Below, piece by piece: positions 25,916-34,877 of a stretch of 64,000 nt of DNA (its first letter is position 1; every line of letters starts with the position of its first letter). The DNA is from Bernardetiaceae bacterium. Its GTDB lineage: Bacteria > Bacteroidota > Bacteroidia > Cytophagales > Bernardetiaceae. The stretch covers positions 46,994 to 110,993 of the forward strand of contig JAFIER010000004.1 in the NCBI GenBank assembly GCA_020832465.1, read 5' to 3'. The translations under genes and the position numbers were made by a program. The notes beneath the pieces were generated by a model that was not told where the DNA came from, ran no database searches, and saw nothing but the letters and a program-made list of their open reading frames with translations.

Positions 25916-27040
25916 ATGCAAGCGATACACGCACTTATTCGTATTATTGTCGGCGCATTATTTGTTTTTTCGGGCGCAGTAAAAGCTATAGACCCTATTG
26001 GTACAAAAATCAAAATGGAGGAGTATTTCTCTGTTTTTGCGGGTGATAAAGAGTTTTTTGGTTTTATAGCTCCTTATTTTGAGTTGTTTCAGCCTTATGC
26101 TTTAGCTATTGCTATTTTTATTGTAGTTGCAGAGGTTGTATTAGGAGTTGCTTTGATATTAAACTTCAAGACAAAGCTCACACTTTGGGCTGTGTTTTTG
26201 ATGATTCTATTTTTTACGGCACTTACGTTCTATTCTTGGAAGTTTGATAAAGTTACGGATTGCGGTTGCTTTGGCGATGCCATTAAACTTACGCCTGCTG
26301 GTACGCTTATCAAAGATATAATACTTACCGTGCTTACGGGGTTTTTGCTACTGACCAATCAGCGGCTCAATCACTACCGCAATCATTTTAGTGGCGCTGT
26401 AGCGGGTATTGTTTTGGGTGCTCTTTTAGCTACTTCATTTCTTTGCTATTATGCAATTGCTAACTTGCCGCCTATAGACTTTCGGGCTTATAAAGTAGGT
26501 AATAATATCAAAGAATTGCGTGAGCCTAAGGGGCAGCCTATTTTTAAGTATATTATGGAAAAAGATGGCGAGCTTCATGAGTTTGATGAGTATCCTAAGG
26601 ATAAGAGTTATACCTTCAAAGATATGGTTACTGTCAATGCTGATGATATAAAACCTACGATAGAGGGCTATAATATTTGGAACGACGAGGGTGAGATTAC
26701 AGAAGAGTCGCTCGAGGGCAAGCAGTTTATGCTGGTCATACACGATGTAAAATCCGCACATAAAAAAGAGCAACTTTATGCCGACCTCAATGCGCTGATT
26801 AACGCACTCAAAACAAAGGCACCAGATTTGAATATGTTTGTATTGACTTCAGATTCTGCTTATGAGAATTTTAGACATGAAGTACAGCTCCCGCTTCCTT
26901 ATTATTATTCTGATGCTACGGAGCTTAAGGCAATGATTCGCGCTAATCCTGGTATTATTGTTTTGCAAGATGGTGTTGTCAAAGGTAAATTTCATTATAA
27001 TAACTTGCCTACTGCTGAGGCTGTATTGCAACTTTTTTAA
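25916..27040 (+). CDS. BT_3928-type DoxX/MauE-like membrane protein with thioredoxin-like C-terminus
   Basis: Four N-terminal membrane helices (about 1-145) carry the DoxX/MauE pattern, including the redox-looking CGCFGDAIKLTP motif after the third helix. A fifth helix near 160-180 is followed by a soluble domain of about 170 residues (LEGKQFMLVIHDVKSAHKKEQ to the C-terminus) resembling a thioredoxin fold without an obvious CxxC. The product is probably an inner-membrane protein of cell-envelope redox balance (family inference). It forms the conserved Bacteroidetes pair with DUF1599. A MITE target duplication overlaps its stop codon. Confidence 0.85.
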   Translation: MQAIHALIRIIVGALFVFSGAVKAIDPIGTKIKMEEYFSVFAGDKEFFGFIAPYFELFQPYALAIAIFIVVAEVVLGVALILNFKTKLTLWAVFLMILFFTALTFYSWKFDKVTDCGCFGDAIKLTPAGTLIKDIILTVLTGFLLLTNQRLNHYRNHFSGAVAGIVLGALLATSFLCYYAIANLPPIDFRAYKVGNNIKELREPKGQPIFKYIMEKDGELHEFDEYPKDKSYTFKDMVTVNADDIKPTIEGYNIWNDEGEITEESLEGKQFMLVIHDVKSAHKKEQLYADLNALINALKTKAPDLNMFVLTSDSAYENFRHEVQLPLPYYYSDATELKAMIRANPGIIVLQDGVVKGKFHYNNLPTAEAVLQLF

Positions 27041-27047
27041 TTGAGAC

Positions 27048-27138
27048 CATACTACTATCATACTTATGGAAAAATGGGCTTAGAACTAACATTTCTCAAA
27101 GAAATGTTAGTTCTATATGGAGAACGTCCAGTAGTATG
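27048..27138. mobile_element. CATACTAC-family MITE with exact 9-bp target duplication
   Basis: A 91-bp element runs CATACTACT...AGTAGTATG. Both sides carry AATTGAGAC (27039-27047 and 27139-27147), an exact 9-bp direct repeat whose first two bases belong to the TAA stop of the preceding gene. The hairpin AGAACTAACATTTCT/AGAAATGTTAGTTCT lies inside. This is the cleanest copy for defining the boundaries of the family. Confidence 0.92.
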
Positions 27139-27189
27139 AATTGAGACAGTAATTTTTGCAAATCAAAACTAACATTTATTTGAGATAAA

Positions 27190-27228
27190 CTTGCGCACTA
27201 AGCGTTCGGGCAGAACGCTTAGTGCGCA
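27190..27228. repeat. Perfect 17-bp stem-loop (TTGCGCACTAAGCGTTC)
   Basis: TTGCGCACTAAGCGTTC and its exact complement are separated by five bases. It is more GC-rich than the other hairpins and different in sequence. It is not followed by a clear T-run, so it is not an obvious terminator. It lies in the 398-bp spacer before the MerC-like gene, which also holds a degraded C-rich module near 27290-27322. Confidence 0.75.
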
Positions 27229-27438
27229 AATTTATAGCGTAACCTTGTTACTATAGGCTGTAGAGATATTGGGGTTCAAATGGTTAGACCATACCCCCCA
27301 CACTATGGAAACATATATAGTACGAGCTAACTCACAAAATAAATAGGCTGTTTGCAACTAAATCGCATTGAGTTTGTTTATTTAGTTATTCCTATTGCGT
27401 TATAGATATTATACCTATTCATATAATCATACAAAGAT

Positions 27439-27861
27439 ATGTCTTTTTTCCGCCACCGTTCGTTATCTGATTTTTCAGGTATTTTTGCTTCTTTGCTTTG
27501 CTTAGCACATTGCTTAATTGTTCCGCTTTTTTTTGCTGGTTATGCGGCTGCGGGTGAGCATGTACATGAAGAGGGCGAGGTGCATTTTCATGCGGATAGT
27601 TTTTTTAGTTGGGATTATGTGTTTATATTATTAGGTTTCTTGGCAGTATGGCACTCTGCACGTCGCACAAAAATAATGTGGATACGCCTTATTTTATGGG
27701 GAAGTTTTTCGCTTTTTGTATTGGCAGTCTTTCTTGAGTCTTACTCTTCGCTTTGGCACTACGGTCATTATGCTGCTGCTTTGGGTCTTATTATTGGGCA
27801 TGTAGCCAATCTCATGACTTGCAACCGTTGTGAGACCTCTCACAAAGTAGCAAAATCTTGA
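27439..27861 (+). CDS. MerC-domain small membrane protein
   Basis: A 140-residue inner-membrane protein with four hydrophobic segments. SLLCLAHCLIVPL in the first helix carries the paired cysteines used by MerC to pass metal ions. The His-rich loop GEHVHEEGEVHFHAD and the C-terminal CNRCETSH add possible metal ligands. MerC-like proteins are frequent in Bacteroidetes without any mer operon, and none is present here. Zinc or another metal is therefore as likely as mercury (inference). No metalloregulator gene adjoins it. Confidence 0.82.
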   Translation: MSFFRHRSLSDFSGIFASLLCLAHCLIVPLFFAGYAAAGEHVHEEGEVHFHADSFFSWDYVFILLGFLAVWHSARRTKIMWIRLILWGSFSLFVLAVFLESYSSLWHYGHYAAALGLIIGHVANLMTCNRCETSHKVAKS

Positions 27862-27921
27862 ATGGCACTGGAATCTTTATTTTTGATTTTTGTTTATATC
27901 GTTGGATTTGCTTGTTTTTTG

Positions 27922-28012
27922 GGTAGTCTTAAAGATATAATGCTCAAAGTCTTTCAAAATTAACAGTTCTCAAAGAACTGTTAGTTCTAAGCATTACTTG
28001 TTATACACTACC
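27922..28012. mobile_element. GGTAGT-family MITE, complete, with exact 8-bp duplication
   Basis: This 91-bp element, GGTAGT...ACTACC, is nearly identical to the copy at 9296-9386. It is flanked by GTTTTTTG at 27914-27921 and 28013-28020, an exact 8-bp direct repeat. The hairpin AACAGTTCT/AGAACTGTT lies inside; the left arm has a one-base change (AATTAACAG). It sits between the convergent MerC-like and lptD genes. Confidence 0.88.
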
Positions 28013-28023
28013 GTTTTTTGGAT

Positions 28024-30732
28024 TTATCTTCTATCGTACCAGCTATTTCTTCTGGCGAGTTTTAAGTCTTGTAGCATAGCCGCTTTTACACCGAGGTTTA
28101 GGGTGTAGGATTGTCTGGGTCCGAATGGAATCCAGTTTACGGAAAGTTGCCAGCAGTGCAAGTCTCTATGAATTTCGAACTGTGTAAAAGAAAATTCTTT
28201 TTGCACAATATCATAACCTGTTTGATATCGGATTTTCCATTTTTCAGTAATGCTCACATCGCCTCTAAAATCTACGGTTTGTGTAACTACTGCGGGCGCA
28301 AATCCATTTTTTCTGTAGTTGATGTTATAGCCAAAGTTTAGCGACCATGGGACTGAAAAATCTACATATAAATCTGGGTTATCATTGATAAAATCGAGGT
28401 CTTCTTGTGAGCCTTTATCGCTTTTATATTTTTTTCCGTTTTCTTCTTCTTCTTCTTTTCCATCTTCACCTTTTCCTCCACCTTTTTTAAAGAGGTCTGG
28501 ACCGATAGTAGTGCTTAGTGCTACTCTAAAGTTACTGAGGTTTCCAAGTCCTTGTCCGTTTTGCCATGCAAACTCATCAACGCGGCGTTGCTGCACTCTA
28601 AAGTCATTTGCGCCTGTTCCTGTGGAGTCAATGCGTAGAAGTTCGTAGGTATAGGGGTCTACGGTGCCGCCCGCATTGATTGTAATTTTCTCAAAAAGGC
28701 GTGTACGCATGCTCATATCTACGTTCGAGAGGTTAAAAGAATCGGCGGCGAGGTTGTAGTTTCCTCTGACTTGAAAGTTTTCGAGGATAGGTACTTTCTT
28801 TGTAGTGCCGTCGGCTTGCAAGAGTTTCATTTCTACATTATTATCGAGCGATAGGCTCACTGCGCCTTGTCTGCCCATGCTTGGTCGTCCGTAGTTTCCA
28901 TCGAGTCTTGAGAAGGGGCGTGTATTGCCTTCGTTGTCAATGGGAACTTCTTGATAAAAACCAAAACGTTCGTCAGCAAAATCTGGTCGGTAGTTGAAGC
29001 CTATGGTAGGTGTAAGCATGTGCCTGAAGGCTTGCACTTTGGCGTTTTCTCCAAAACTAAAAAAGCTATAAAGGCGTGTCGTAGCATTTGCACCGATGTC
29101 GTAGCTATAAAATTGAGATACACCTCTTATGGTATCAATTTCTACTTCATTGCCTTGCAACCACCTATAATCATAGCTTTCACGATAGATCGTTTGTGTG
29201 ATATTGGCTTGTGGCGTAACGGTTATATATCTCAATATCGTAGCTGAAGTCGAGATAGGAATGGTGTGTTGCATACCCATATTCGTATTTTCGAGCATTT
29301 GCGCCATATTAGATAAGTTGAAGGCTACGGTATCTCCTACTTCTGCGGCATTAAGTACGCGTAGCCCTGAGACGCTTGCCGTTCTAAAGACATTATTTAC
29401 TTCTGCTTTACCTCTTAGGCTATACGAAAATCGCAGTTGGTTGAGCGGTGAACGGGTGTTGCGTATAATATTTTTGAAAGGGGCGACTTGGTTCATACCG
29501 AGGTTTGCCTCTGGGAATACGGTAATAATTTCTGTTTGTACGTTTTGGTTATGCCTTAGGCTCGTTGTCATGTTGAAGGGTGTGCCTTCAAAAGTTTTGG
29601 AATAGGTAATACTCGAGTTGAGCGAGGCGTTGAGAAAGTCTTGTTGGTTAAAAGAGTTATTTCTATCAAAGGTGGTCGTACCAGCATTTACTGATGCAGA
29701 GAAGCGCGATGAGCCTCGAGGCTGTGGATTATGAGACCACATGAGCTTGAAGTCGCTCGCGGAGGAGCGATTGAGCGTACCGCGTTCGCCTTCTGCACGG
29801 TTATTATACATGAATCTAAAATTGCCTGTATAGTGGTATCGTTTATTATAACGACTTTGCACCGTAACGCCATAAATACCTTTAGAATAAATCTCTCCCA
29901 TGAGCGATAAGTCTATATAATCACTAATAGCCCAATAATAGCCACCATTGCGCAAGAAAAAACCACGTTCGCGCGTTTCGCCATAGCTTGGCATGAGTAT
30001 GCCAGAAGCCCTTGCTTTAGGCACAGGTACGATACCAAAAGGAAAACCTATGGGCGTTGGAATATCTGATATAATGAGTTGAAATGGACCAGAGATAATC
30101 TGTTTACTTCCAATCATTTTGATTTTATTGGCACGAATACCAAAGTGGGGGTGGTCGGCTTCGCAGGTCGTATAAAGCCCTGTTTGGATAAACATATTAT
30201 TTTTTTCATCTTTTTTGATGCGTTCACCGAGCAGATAGGCTTCGCCCTGCTGGGTGCGCACCCGCTTGACTATTGCCTTTTGTGTTTTGAAATTAAAGCG
30301 AATAGCCTCGGCTTCGTAGGTTTCTTTGCCTTCTTTAAAAATGGGGGTGTTTTGTAACACATTATTCGTATCCCTACGCCCGACAGCATTGAGAACATTT
30401 TCGTTGAGGTCAATGGTAATATCCTCTGCTTTCAAATCTATGATACCATAAGTAATTTTAGAATTTTTGTATAGCGATATAACCTCTGTCGCCATATCAA
30501 AATGAATAGAATCGTCAGCAGAATACTCTACGACGGTTGCAAAATCATCGGTCATGGGTACGTCGGCTAAATCCATAGCTACGCTATCTATTTCTACACT
30601 ATCTTGCGGACTATCTAACAGCGTAGTATCGGAAGGTTGATGTGTGAGGGAATCTATATCTACTTGTGCTTGCGTATGCGTAGCAAAAGCTATCCAAAAA
30701 CACAAGCCACACAGAATAATTCGGAAAACCAT
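28024..30732 (-). CDS. lptD: LPS-assembly outer-membrane protein, Bacteroidetes LptD type
   Basis: A 902-residue outer-membrane protein expected to insert lipopolysaccharide into the outer leaflet. The order is signal peptide (to ...THTQAQ), an acidic linker rich in Asp/Ser, and an OstA/LptA-like beta-jellyroll region (about 75-200, with FNFKTQKAIVKRVRTQQGE). A long barrel domain of alternating strands follows, with FGIVPVPKARASGILMPSYG at its start as in LptD proteins. It is longer than Enterobacterial LptD (784 aa) but in the normal range for Bacteroidetes. An acidic insertion (KGGGKGEDGKEEEEENGKK) lies in a loop late in the barrel. LptE is not recognised nearby. A TAnnTTTG box precedes it. 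Confidence 0.9.
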   Translation of the reverse strand: MVFRIILCGLCFWIAFATHTQAQVDIDSLTHQPSDTTLLDSPQDSVEIDSVAMDLADVPMTDDFATVVEYSADDSIHFDMATEVISLYKNSKITYGIIDLKAEDITIDLNENVLNAVGRRDTNNVLQNTPIFKEGKETYEAEAIRFNFKTQKAIVKRVRTQQGEAYLLGERIKKDEKNNMFIQTGLYTTCEADHPHFGIRANKIKMIGSKQIISGPFQLIISDIPTPIGFPFGIVPVPKARASGILMPSYGETRERGFFLRNGGYYWAISDYIDLSLMGEIYSKGIYGVTVQSRYNKRYHYTGNFRFMYNNRAEGERGTLNRSSASDFKLMWSHNPQPRGSSRFSASVNAGTTTFDRNNSFNQQDFLNASLNSSITYSKTFEGTPFNMTTSLRHNQNVQTEIITVFPEANLGMNQVAPFKNIIRNTRSPLNQLRFSYSLRGKAEVNNVFRTASVSGLRVLNAAEVGDTVAFNLSNMAQMLENTNMGMQHTIPISTSATILRYITVTPQANITQTIYRESYDYRWLQGNEVEIDTIRGVSQFYSYDIGANATTRLYSFFSFGENAKVQAFRHMLTPTIGFNYRPDFADERFGFYQEVPIDNEGNTRPFSRLDGNYGRPSMGRQGAVSLSLDNNVEMKLLQADGTTKKVPILENFQVRGNYNLAADSFNLSNVDMSMRTRLFEKITINAGGTVDPYTYELLRIDSTGTGANDFRVQQRRVDEFAWQNGQGLGNLSNFRVALSTTIGPDLFKKGGGKGEDGKEEEEENGKKYKSDKGSQEDLDFINDNPDLYVDFSVPWSLNFGYNINYRKNGFAPAVVTQTVDFRGDVSITEKWKIRYQTGYDIVQKEFSFTQFEIHRDLHCWQLSVNWIPFGPRQSYTLNLGVKAAMLQDLKLARRNSWYDRR

Positions 30733-30777
30733 TGAAAATCTTTAAACTAATGATTACAAATTTTTTTCTCGAGGGTA

Positions 30778-30785
30778 CAAAAATA
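30778..30785 (-). promoter_or_regulatory. Bacteroidetes -7 box (TATTTTTG) upstream of lptD
   Basis: The minus strand reads TATTTTTG, a match to TAnnTTTG, with TTTT at the -33 distance (about 20 bases upstream) as a near match to TTTG. The start codon is about 46 bases downstream. Confidence 0.5.
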
Positions 30786-31032
30786 CGGTCTTAAGTCTGA
30801 AGGAAAACCCTAATTAACAGTATTTAACGATAAAAAAGACTTAGCCGTACTTTTTACTATCTTCTTTCAGACCCTAATAACAAGCCATGTGTGGCATACA
30901 GGATTGTTATTTTTTGGTAAAAGTAAGCAATATCAAATAGCCCTACCTTTATTGTTTTTATAGGTGGCTGTTTATGAGCTTTTTAGCTAATAAACAGCTA
31001 CAATTATTTTTATCTTTAGCTAACTGCTTTGT

Positions 31033-31836
31033 TTATTCCCAAAGTTTGTACAATTTGAGTTTTACTTTTTTAGCAAAAAATATCCGTGTAGTAGCTTCAA
31101 AAGCGGGTGTAAAATCCGAGACATAAAACTTATCTGATACGCTGGGTGCTTCTCGCAGTAATTGATTTTGATTGAGATAAGTTTTAACTTCTTCGGCTAC
31201 AAGCCCTGCACTATCTATGACGGGGATTTGATGCTTGTAAAAATCTTCAATTTCTTTTTGAATCAAAGGATAATGCGTGCATGCCAAAACTAAGGCTTCA
31301 ATAGCCTTGAGCTTAGGCGAGGATAAGTACTCACGGATAACGCTACGGCTAATTTGATTATTAAAAAAACCATCTTCAATCATCGGGGCGAGTAGCGGTG
31401 TAGCTAATGAATGCAACTGCATTTGAGGTGCAAGGCGGCTAAGTTTTTCGTTATAAACACCAGAGTTTACGGTCTGCCTTGTGCCAATAAGCCCAATATG
31501 TATTTTTTCGCTATGTTTTGCGATGTAGTTTACTGTCGGATCTATGACATTAAAAACTTTTGCTCTTGAGGCTGTATATTCTTTGGCAAGCTCGTAGGCT
31601 GCTGCTGAGGCGGAGTTGCAAGCAATAAGCACACACTTTACCTTTTGCTTGAGAAAAAAATCAAGTGCTTTGATGACATAAGCCTGCAAAGCAGCCGTAG
31701 ATTTATCTCCATAAGGCAAATGTGCTGTATCGCCAAAATAAATAAGCTGTTCTTCGGGAAGTGCTATTTTGAGTGCGCGGGCTAAAGTAAGCCCACCAAT
31801 ACCGCTATCAAATACACCTATCGCTTGATTTTGCAT
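31033..31836 (-). CDS. murI: Glutamate racemase
   Basis: A cytoplasmic enzyme producing D-glutamate for peptidoglycan. The two catalytic cysteines are C73 (VLIACNSASAAAY) and C186 (LVLACTHYPLI). The N-terminal Asp (D10 in VFDSGIGGLT), YFGDTAHLPYG and the family's length (267 aa) all agree. It lies about 85 bases downstream of comEC on the same strand, so they may share a transcript. The N-terminal region is complete, and the ATG is the only plausible start. Confidence 0.96.
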   Translation of the reverse strand: MQNQAIGVFDSGIGGLTLARALKIALPEEQLIYFGDTAHLPYGDKSTAALQAYVIKALDFFLKQKVKCVLIACNSASAAAYELAKEYTASRAKVFNVIDPTVNYIAKHSEKIHIGLIGTRQTVNSGVYNEKLSRLAPQMQLHSLATPLLAPMIEDGFFNNQISRSVIREYLSSPKLKAIEALVLACTHYPLIQKEIEDFYKHQIPVIDSAGLVAEEVKTYLNQNQLLREAPSVSDKFYVSDFTPAFEATTRIFFAKKVKLKLYKLWE

Positions 31837-31921
31837 TAAAATAGTTTTGATAAAATTTAAGGTGCAAAATTAGCAAACTTTTATGAAAAAGAACCCCACT
31901 CCATGCGATCATTTTTACCTT

Positions 31922-33982
31922 TTACCAAAACAGCGTCCAGGCTCCCTCTTTGTGTATATTATGCACACGAATATTGGGATTGCTGCGCATAATATCTTCT
32001 TCGGCTTGCTTGTTCCATTGTATAGCATTAGAGGCATCGAGCACGATTTGTTCAGCTTTTAGTGCAGAGCAGTCAAGTGGTTTGTACTTATATTGATGAC
32101 TGATAACTACAATATCGGCTTCTACATCGAGCTTTTGCTCTATGATTCTTTGCCTACACCAAAGCAGGGTTTTATCCCCAATTTTGAAGTGTAAATAGGG
32201 TTTGTCCTTACCGAAATAGTTGTAATTTTTGTGTAATAAGCGTTTGCTTTTGCAGTGGTTATCAGCAGCAAAATCTATTTTTTTCTTGTGATGGTAAAGG
32301 CTTGAGTCTAACCAAAAATATACTTCATTGCCTTCCGAAATAGCTACATTAGCTTCTCTGCCAATATCATATACAGCAATGCCTTGCTGTCCATAAGCCT
32401 TCCAACTTCTATAAAATTGTAGGCTACTAAAAAGCAGTATGCAGCTAAATCCTAACACAAACCAACGCAAACGCCGCTTTTCATAAAACAAAATAAAGCA
32501 AAGAATCAAAGCATAGAAAATGTATATCTCAGCTGCTGTGAGGTATAGCGATTTCCAAGCATAAAAAGGAAGTAGCGAAAAGCTATCAATAAGTGCATTA
32601 ACTGTCAGAATCAAATGCTCTAAGGCAGTCCCTAACCAGCTTGCGATAATATCAAAAGAAGACAATATAAACATTGCAAATCCGATGACTAAAATCAAAA
32701 ATGCCGAAGGAATAACAAAAAAATTGGAGAGCCAAAAATAAGTTGGGAATTGCCCAAAATAATACATACCAATCGCTGCCGTACCGATTTGAGCTGCAAA
32801 AGAAACACAAGTAAGTTGCCAAAAATAATCAATAATGCGATAGCGTGGAGTCCATAAAGCAGCAAATTTGGGTTGCAAATATACAATCGCCAAAACTGCG
32901 GCATACGAAAGTTGGAAGCCTACAGCATAGAGCAACTTAGGGTCGTACATCAACAAAACAAAAGCCGAAAATGCCAAAGTATTATAAATATTACTGCGCC
33001 TCGCTATCGCTTTGCCAATCGCCACTACCGAAAACATCGTAGCCGCACGCAATACAGAGGGTGAAAGCCCCGTAACAAAAGCATAAGCCCAAAGTACGAA
33101 AAGTACAAGCCCCAAAAATAAAAGTTTGCTCCACCAATCCCGAGCGAAATACCCTACAAAAGTGAGTAGTATCCAATATACAATACCTACGTGCAAGCCC
33201 GAAACAGCTAAAATATGAGTAGCCCCAGCCTCTGCATAAGCTGTTTGCACTGTTTCATCGATATGGCTTCTTATTCCTATCAAAATTGCCGATGCAATCC
33301 CATAAGCCTCTTTGCTCTCTATATGAAAAGCGAGTATGTTAGCTAAGTAATGTCTGGCACGAAGGGCATAAGCCATGATTAAATGAGGGGGCTTATGAGC
33401 GAGTAATTTAGTTTGTGAAAGGTCTGTAAAAATCTGATAATAAACACCTTGATTTGCAGAGTAAGCCGCAAAATCAAAAGCCATAGGATTTTTGGGCGTA
33501 TCAATGCGCCATGCAGATGTCGCTAAAAGCAACTGCGAACCATAACGTATAGGAAGCGAGGAGATATTACTGCTACTATCTTTACGTATATACAACCAAG
33601 ACTTTCTGCTCGCTATAGGATAGCTTTGCAAACTATCCCGATAAGCCTCGATAATGAGCTGACAGCGAAAAAAGGATTCACTTTCAGTAAACTCAGCGCA
33701 AACCGTGCCTTCTATATAAACGGCTTGGGAAAGGTCTTCTAAATCTGTGGGGGTGGTTTGTTGGGTGCGGATAAGCCCTAAGGCAATAAAGAAAAATAGG
33801 GTAAGAATAGAAAATAACCAATTGTAATGAAGTCTCCATAGTCGCCTGCTATACAACACAAAATAGGATAGGCATAGCAGTAGTACGAATAGCCATAGCC
33901 ATAGCCACATTATTTTAATTGGTAGTAGTAGCCCTATGATAAAAGCCACGATAAATCCCATGAAAGGTGCTTCTGTTTTCAT
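31922..33982 (-). CDS. comEC: ComEC/Rec2-family competence membrane protein
   Basis: A polytopic membrane protein forming the inner-membrane DNA channel in natural transformation. N-terminal membrane helices and a DUF4131-like soluble segment (about 65-195) lead to the competence core with the signature AVSGLHVGIVYWIL and ITGLSPSVLRAATMF-type segment (VTGLSPSVLRAATMFSV). Many helices follow to about residue 500. The C-terminal 170 residues are soluble (KAYGQQGIAVYDIGREANVA onward) but lack the HxHxDH metallo-beta-lactamase motif, so this version has a reduced C-terminal domain, as is common in Bacteroidetes. The length of 686 aa fits this form. Confidence 0.9.
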   Translation of the reverse strand: MKTEAPFMGFIVAFIIGLLLPIKIMWLWLWLFVLLLCLSYFVLYSRRLWRLHYNWLFSILTLFFFIALGLIRTQQTTPTDLEDLSQAVYIEGTVCAEFTESESFFRCQLIIEAYRDSLQSYPIASRKSWLYIRKDSSSNISSLPIRYGSQLLLATSAWRIDTPKNPMAFDFAAYSANQGVYYQIFTDLSQTKLLAHKPPHLIMAYALRARHYLANILAFHIESKEAYGIASAILIGIRSHIDETVQTAYAEAGATHILAVSGLHVGIVYWILLTFVGYFARDWWSKLLFLGLVLFVLWAYAFVTGLSPSVLRAATMFSVVAIGKAIARRSNIYNTLAFSAFVLLMYDPKLLYAVGFQLSYAAVLAIVYLQPKFAALWTPRYRIIDYFWQLTCVSFAAQIGTAAIGMYYFGQFPTYFWLSNFFVIPSAFLILVIGFAMFILSSFDIIASWLGTALEHLILTVNALIDSFSLLPFYAWKSLYLTAAEIYIFYALILCFILFYEKRRLRWFVLGFSCILLFSSLQFYRSWKAYGQQGIAVYDIGREANVAISEGNEVYFWLDSSLYHHKKKIDFAADNHCKSKRLLHKNYNYFGKDKPYLHFKIGDKTLLWCRQRIIEQKLDVEADIVVISHQYKYKPLDCSALKAEQIVLDASNAIQWNKQAEEDIMRSNPNIRVHNIHKEGAWTLFW

Positions 33983-34020
33983 AGAAAAAATAATGCTTAG
34001 AACTAACTTGTATAAAAATT

Positions 34021-34118
34021 CATACTACTGTACATTTTTGCATAGCGTAGGGTCTCCTTGCAGAAATAACATTTCTCAAAGAAATGTTATTTCTGGCTGT
34101 TAAATGTATAGTAGTATG
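34021..34118. mobile_element. CATACTAC-family MITE with degraded 9-bp duplication
   Basis: A 98-bp element, CATACTACT...AGTAGTATG, containing the perfect hairpin AGAAATAACATTTCT/AGAAATGTTATTTCT and half of the C-rich module (TTTTTGCATAGCGTAGGG). The flanks ATAAAAATT (34012-34020) and ATGAGAATT (34119-34127) match at 7 of 9 bases, so this looks like an older insertion. Confidence 0.8.
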
Positions 34119-34197
34119 ATGAGAATTATAAACTAACAGTTAATTTAAACAGTACCGCAAATAAAAACAAAATTTTTAACATTTTTTATGTACTTTT

Positions 34198-34225
34198 CGC
34201 CGTGTTTGTTGTCTTCATCAAACAC
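34198..34225. repeat. CGCCGTGTTTG stem-loop repeat, copy 2
   Basis: This has the same stem GTGTTTG/CAAACAC and flank CGCC as the copies at 18491 and 39812. Differences lie mainly in the loop (TTGTCTTCAT here). It lies just downstream of aroQ. Confidence 0.6.
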
Positions 34226-34265
34226 AACTTAGGTGGTCGCAGCGTTTCTACTCGTAGTTTATAGC

Positions 34266-34688
34266 CTACTGCGACAATTTTTGCAAAAAATATAGCAAAG
34301 CCAATCGGTAGCTTTCCAGTCCGAATCCTGCTATTACACCAGCACAATAAGGGCTTAAAAAACTGTGGTGTCGGAAAGATTCTCGTTTCCATACATTAGA
34401 TATATGCACTTCTATAACAGGTACGCTAATCGTTGCAATGGCATCAGCAATAGCAATAGAGGTATGCGTATAAGCACCTGCATTGAGAATAATGCCGTTG
34501 GCTTCACACTGTTGCAAGCGGTCGATAAGTTCGCCTTCGATATTGCTTTGGTAGTACACAAGGTTTATTAAGGGGTGCTCATTTTTTAATCTAAGGATAT
34601 AATCTTCGAAAGTATGATGCCCATAAATTTCGGGTTGGCGCGTGCCTAATAGGTTCAGATTTGGTCCGTTGATAATTTCTATTTGCAT
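34266..34688 (-). CDS. aroQ: Type II 3-dehydroquinate dehydratase
   Basis: Third step of the shikimate pathway: 3-dehydroquinate to 3-dehydroshikimate. The N-terminal NGPNLNLLGTRQPEIYG carries the catalytic tyrosine (Y22). NAGAYTHTSIAIADA supplies N69, VIEVHISN the catalytic H95, and ESFRHHS the substrate-binding arginine. At 140 aa it has the standard dodecameric type II size. It is a single gene between two repeat-filled spacers, and no other aro gene lies in the window. Confidence 0.96.
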   Translation of the reverse strand: MQIEIINGPNLNLLGTRQPEIYGHHTFEDYILRLKNEHPLINLVYYQSNIEGELIDRLQQCEANGIILNAGAYTHTSIAIADAIATISVPVIEVHISNVWKRESFRHHSFLSPYCAGVIAGFGLESYRLALLYFLQKLSQ

Positions 34689-34727
34689 GTTGGTGGTATT
34701 TTCTTTATTCGCTTAATATTGATCGCG

Positions 34728-34861
34728 CATAGTACTATACATTTTTCCATAGCCTGTTTTGGGAGTTGGAATGCCCACACCACAGGCTATGTAAAAATGA
34801 GTTTAGCAATAACATTTCTCTGAGACATGTTATTTCTGGCCGCTGAATGTCTAATATTATG
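34728..34861. mobile_element. CATACTAC-family MITE, diverged ends, 9-bp duplication
   Basis: This element runs CATAGTACT...AATATTATG with ends diverged from the family consensus. The flanks TTGATCGCG (34719-34727) and TTGATCGCA (34862-34870) match at 8 of 9 bases. Inside are a C-rich hairpin module (CCATAGCCTG...CAGGCTATG) and a TAACA hairpin with an arm change (GACATGTTATTTCT). Confidence 0.82.
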
Positions 34862-34877
34862 TTGATCGCATTAAGAC

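Noticed and set aside
27439..27861. Mercury resistance locus
   Set aside because: Only a MerC-like membrane protein is present. merR, merA, merT and merP are absent, and such lone genes are common in the phylum.
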